From: Sepiola atlantica
Taxonomy: Eukaryota; Mollusca; Cephalopoda; Sepiida; Sepiolidae
Reading direction: 5' to 3'
Length of the DNA: 64,000 nt
Assembly (NCBI GenBank): GCA_963556195.1
Contig: OY744533.1
Location: forward strand, 52,323,808-52,387,807
Below the pieces are notes generated by a model, which was not told the DNA's origin, ran no database searches, and was given only the letters and a program-made list of their open reading frames with translations. How positions within the stretch are numbered: position 1 is the stretch's first letter; each line of letters starts with the position of its first letter. Of the stretch, positions 61,055 to 64,000 are shown piece after piece. A program made the translations under genes and the position numbers.

Positions 61055-61110
<56 letters not shown>
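60691..61110. repeat. (TA)n and (TATG)-rich tracts
   Basis: TA tract at about 60691-60780, and a TA/TATG tract at about 60934-61110 that borders the large inverted repeat. Confidence 0.95.
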
Positions 61111-61115
<5 letters not shown>

Positions 61116-61709
61116 TTTGCTAGAAAAGCGGGAAATTTTTTGAGGTTGTGAATTTTATTGTTTAAATTTAATTGCGTCTGGCTTATTAACTTCTTCGATT
61201 TGCACGGACCACATTTTGAGCACTTGTACTTTAAAAAAATTAATTTACCGTTCGACAAATTTTCCGCTTTTCTAGTGATCAATGCCAGGACACGATCCTT
61301 GAGAGAACGGTCGCATAGCATTCCGTAATCAAAGGGAAATTACTCTCAAATTTATTTAAAGTGAGGGTAATCTCCCTTTAACAACTAATATAACTTAGAG
61401 AAATTTAAAACACATTACATTAAATAATTTTACTTAATAAACGTTTTAATAAAATACTAGCGGGACCCGTGTAAATTACACGAAATGATGTTTTCAATAC
61501 TAATTATCTTGTTCCTAACCTATGCATGTTTGAATAAAATATGATAAGATTTGGACTTGTATATTTATTTTTTAAAAATGAACAATATATGAAACAATTT
61601 ACAAAACTTCTTTATATAAAATATTTCTAGTGAAGGTAATATTTCGACGACTAAACCTTACTTTGTAAATGTTTTCGACTAAATTAAATTTGGCTCCAAT
61701 TCATGAATA

Positions 61710-62087
61710 TTTATTTACTCCTTTCCAGGAGTTAGGCACAAGGCCAGTTTTATCTTACTCCCACAAGTAAGATGTTACCCAAGGTTGGGTCGGGAAAGTG
61801 GGGTTTGAAAAGCCAGCGCTTGAGAAGGTGAGCACTCTGGCCATTAAAAATTGCCTGGGCAGCCCCGTCGGCATTCCCTGGTAGGGACGCCCCAGGCAGT
61901 AAGCAATAAACTTACTCCTCCCCAAAGAGGTAAGGCGAAGCCTGGGAGGGTGGACCTCCTAGAACTGCACAGGACAGACCCATAGACCGGCGTAAATCAA
62001 GCCTCGAAGGCCAAGACAATACCAGTCTATAGAGTGCAGTATCCATAGGAACAGATACTACACTTTGCTCTTAGCCAAAAGGCCAAG
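61710..62087 (-). mobile_element. U2-headed retroposon (SINE-like), copy 3, full length
   Basis: 378 bp bounded by a perfect 14-bp direct repeat, CCAATTCATGAATA at 61696-61709 and 62088-62101. On the minus strand it begins CTTGGCCTTTTGGCTAAGAG and continues AAAGTGTAGTATCTGTTC: the 5' stem and branch-site recognition region of U2 snRNA over about 40 bases. It then changes to an unrelated body (GGTCTATGGGTCTGTCCTGT, GTGCAGTTCTAGGAGG and so on) shared with the copies at 2.6 and 58.3 kb. It ends GGAGTAAATAAA. The Sm site and 3' stems of U2 are absent, so this is not a functional snRNA gene. Confidence 0.85.
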
Positions 62088-62249
62088 CCAATTCATGAAT
62101 AGCATACAAAGATTCGGAAGGTCGTTGCTTTTGATGTAAGCATGACACACAAAATCACACACGCTATTGTATTACTATGTGTCTTCCCGGTCGTCCCCTC
62201 CCTACCTCTCTTCCCTTTCCTCTCGAAATGTAGAAAACAATCTTGGAGG

Positions 62250-62325
62250 TTGGTTGGGATCGAACTATAAACCAGTCGGGCCGATGTCCAAACTACTACG
62301 TTGCTAACCGTTGTGCCAAAGGGAA
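62250..62325 (-). repeat. tRNA-like module
   Basis: On the minus strand TGGCACAACGGT resembles an A box and AGTTCGATCCC a B box about 45 bases later. There is no cloverleaf, so this is a tRNA-derived repeat head. Confidence 0.5.
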
Positions 62326-62461
62326 ATACTTGAAAATGTTTCTAAAATTAGGCGAATTGAATGTTTTTTCAAAATCTAGATGCGGCACGCATGAGCAGAG
62401 CTTTTGCCGGAAGCGTAACACACGAACACACACGCTATCGTATTAATATATAGATTACAAG

Positions 62462-62463
<2 letters not shown>

Positions 62464-62505
<42 letters not shown>
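62464..62505. repeat. (TA)n microsatellite
   Basis: TA tract of about 42 bp, followed by TG dinucleotides. Confidence 0.95.
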
Positions 62506-62508
<3 letters not shown>

Positions 62509-62644
62509 GTGTGTTTAATGCAATTTACTTCATCCTTGACCGAACGATAACAGCACATCCTGGACAATGATATAAAAATGCTGCACACAAATACAATCAT
62601 ACACATGCGTACATTATATAGGCGTACACACACACACATATATA

Positions 62645-62840
62645 CCGCTTCTAGGTACATATAGATCTTAATTTCCCTAAATTATGTGACAGTTTCCGTG
62701 GGCCGAGTGGATATGGCTGACTCTGTGTACCGGATTCGCGCCTCCCGACCGTCTGAAATTGTTACTTCCCTGCACTGATGAGAGCAATAAGCTTGAAACG
62801 CTAGCGTCTGTAGGTATAAATCATTTAATATTTATTTATA

Positions 62841-62860
<20 letters not shown>
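62645..62860 (+). mobile_element. tRNA-derived SINE-like repeat, copy 2
   Basis: A-box-like TGGGCCGAGTGG (62699-62710) and B-box-like GGATTCGCGCCTCC (62732-62745), then CCGACCGTCTGAAATTGTTA exactly as in copy 1. It is about 22 bases shorter between the boxes. The leader GCTTCTAGGTACATATAGAT is shared with the foldback arm at 12.57 kb, so that leader belongs to the repeat unit. Confidence 0.7.
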
Positions 62861-62896
<36 letters not shown>

Positions 62897-62963
62897 ATAT
62901 ATATGTATATATGTGTGTATATATATATATATATATAATTGTGTGTGTGTCCTTGAGATCTAA

Positions 62964-63028
<65 letters not shown>
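62845..63028. repeat. (TA)n tracts with a TG interruption
   Basis: TA tracts at 62845-62938 (interrupted by TGTG) and 62968-63028. Confidence 0.95.
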
Positions 63029-63030
<2 letters not shown>

Positions 63031-63409
63031 CTTGAAATATTTTATTAAAACATTTAAGTAAAATTATTTGATGTAATATGTTTTAAGTTTCTCTAAGTTA
63101 TATTAGCTGTCAAAGGGAGATTACCCTCACTTTAAATAAATTTGAGAGTAATTTCCCTTTGATTACGGAATGCCATGCGACTGTTCTCTCAAGGATCGAG
63201 TCTTGCCTTTGATTACTAGAAAAGCGGAAAATTTGTCAAACGGTAATTTACTTTTTTCAAAGATTAATATCATAATATACTTACAGATGCTGAAAATTTC
63301 GTGCGTACAAATCGAAGAAGTTAATAAGCCAGACGCAATAAAATTCAAACAAAATAAAATTTAAACAATAAAATTTACAACCTCAAATTTCCGGCTTTTC
63401 TAGCAAAAA

Positions 63410-63411
<2 letters not shown>

Positions 63412-63494
<83 letters not shown>
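63412..63494. repeat. (TA)n microsatellite
   Basis: TA tract of about 82 bp on the outer right side of the large inverted repeat. Confidence 0.95.
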
Positions 63495-63496
<2 letters not shown>

Positions 63497-64000
63497 AAAG
63501 TCTGTTCGATTGAAAATGAGGGCATACCAAGGCGATCCATAATACAGGCCTAGCAAACATGATTGGGGTCCACGACTGCAGGCGGACATGTGAAGACCAA
63601 CATTACTACGAAATAATAATTACAATGAAAAATCTTAGTAAGAATTTTCTTTGTAATGTCTAGTAATTAGCAACTGTACATAATATTAGGAAGTAGCTTA
63701 CAATAATTGATTTTTTCCATCACATCAAATGTAACAAGTACAAATATATAAAATAACTTAATTCACAAATAATAATTTATTCACCATGACTTAGACACAT
63801 GTTTGATATTTTAAAACTCCTGAGTCAATTTGTTAATATTGATAACTTGATTACAGAAAATATGACATAATAGAATCAGAAAGCAAATTTAACATTTTAC
63901 AAAATCAAATACTTTATGAACAAAATATTGTTCGGAGAAACAATTTTGATATTTTTTACAAACTTTGTTGTATATGTAACATATACAACTTGTTTTTACA
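63495..64000. other. no gene recognised
   Basis: AT-rich sequence to the end of the window with no recognised motif. Confidence 0.45.

Larger units (their letters stand above)
61457..62453. repeat. CTAGCGGGACCCG-type repeat, interrupted
   Basis: Starts ACTAGCGGGACCCGTG and ends near CGTATTAATATATAGAT. The ends look like those of a recurrent invertebrate repeat whose other end type (CTGCTAG after GGGCAACGC) is seen at 60088. It is split by the retroposon at 61710-62087. A minus-strand tRNA-like module lies inside at 62250-62325. Confidence 0.4.
61111..63411. repeat. large inverted repeat (about 340-bp arms) with nested insertions
   Basis: The left arm 61111-61449 and right arm 63045-63411 are inverted copies at about 88 per cent identity; the right arm has an extra 25-30 bp. 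The outer ends read GGGTTTTGCTAGAAAAGCGG and, inverted, GGTTTTTGCTAGAAAAGCCG, and each abuts a TA tract. Shared inner blocks include GCGTCTGGCTTATTAACTTC and GGGAAATTACTCTCAAATTT. The 1.6-kb interior holds unrelated repeats, including a U2-headed retroposon and a tRNA-like SINE. Confidence 0.85.

Noticed and set aside
61985..62087. Functional U2 snRNA gene
   Set aside because: Only the first 40 or so bases match; the Sm site and 3' stem-loops are missing and the unit has a retroposon target duplication.

Overview
The window is repeat-rich animal DNA with no convincing host gene. Long (TA)n tracts, a short run of TTAGGG telomere-type repeats, degraded Penelope-like elements, tRNA-like SINEs and a CsRn1-type LTR retrotransposon suggest a mollusc, most likely a cephalopod of the octopus type. 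That assignment is an inference from repeat content; no single-copy marker gene is present.

Layout from left to right. 0.7-2.2 kb: broken pieces of two non-LTR retrotransposons. 2.47-3.18 kb: a foldback repeat split by a 316-bp retroposon whose body is shared with U2-headed copies near 58 and 62 kb. 5.65 kb: interstitial telomeric repeats. 9.41-10.74 kb: a nearly complete DD41D mariner-type transposon with one premature stop. 11.6 kb: tail of a LINE. 12.2-12.9 kb: foldback, (TA)n and a tRNA-like SINE. 14.8-18.6 kb: a Dong/R4-type LINE (copy A, minus strand) inserted in a TTA microsatellite. 18.9-21.6 kb: a degraded Penelope-like element with a hammerhead-like motif upstream. 22.1-22.6 kb: Ty3/Gypsy RNase H remnant. 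25.1-28.45 kb: a second, older copy (B, plus strand) of the Dong-like LINE.

29-33 kb: TAA microsatellites, two foldbacks and a second degraded Penelope-like element. 33.7-36.9 kb: an APE-type LINE with recognisable endonuclease and reverse transcriptase but several stops. 37.8-41.5 kb: about twelve copies of a roughly 300-bp satellite, headed by an 80-bp-arm palindrome. 43.0-43.7 kb: 3' end of another Gypsy element. 44.18-49.53 kb: a 5.36-kb TIR element carrying the remains of a large uncharacterised protein, the best candidate for an undescribed transposon type.

49.67-55.24 kb: the best-preserved element, a CsRn1-type LTR retrotransposon with near-identical LTRs, complete gag and pol frames and a textbook -1 frameshift signal, but with the first catalytic Asp of the reverse transcriptase changed to Asn. 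55.6-64 kb: a mariner-type MITE, a hAT-type non-autonomous element, minisatellites, and a large inverted repeat (61.11-63.41 kb) that contains a U2-headed retroposon with a 14-bp target-site duplication.

The genes do not form a host pathway. Their relations are those of nested mobile elements, and TA- or TAA-type microsatellites lie at the boundaries of many of them.
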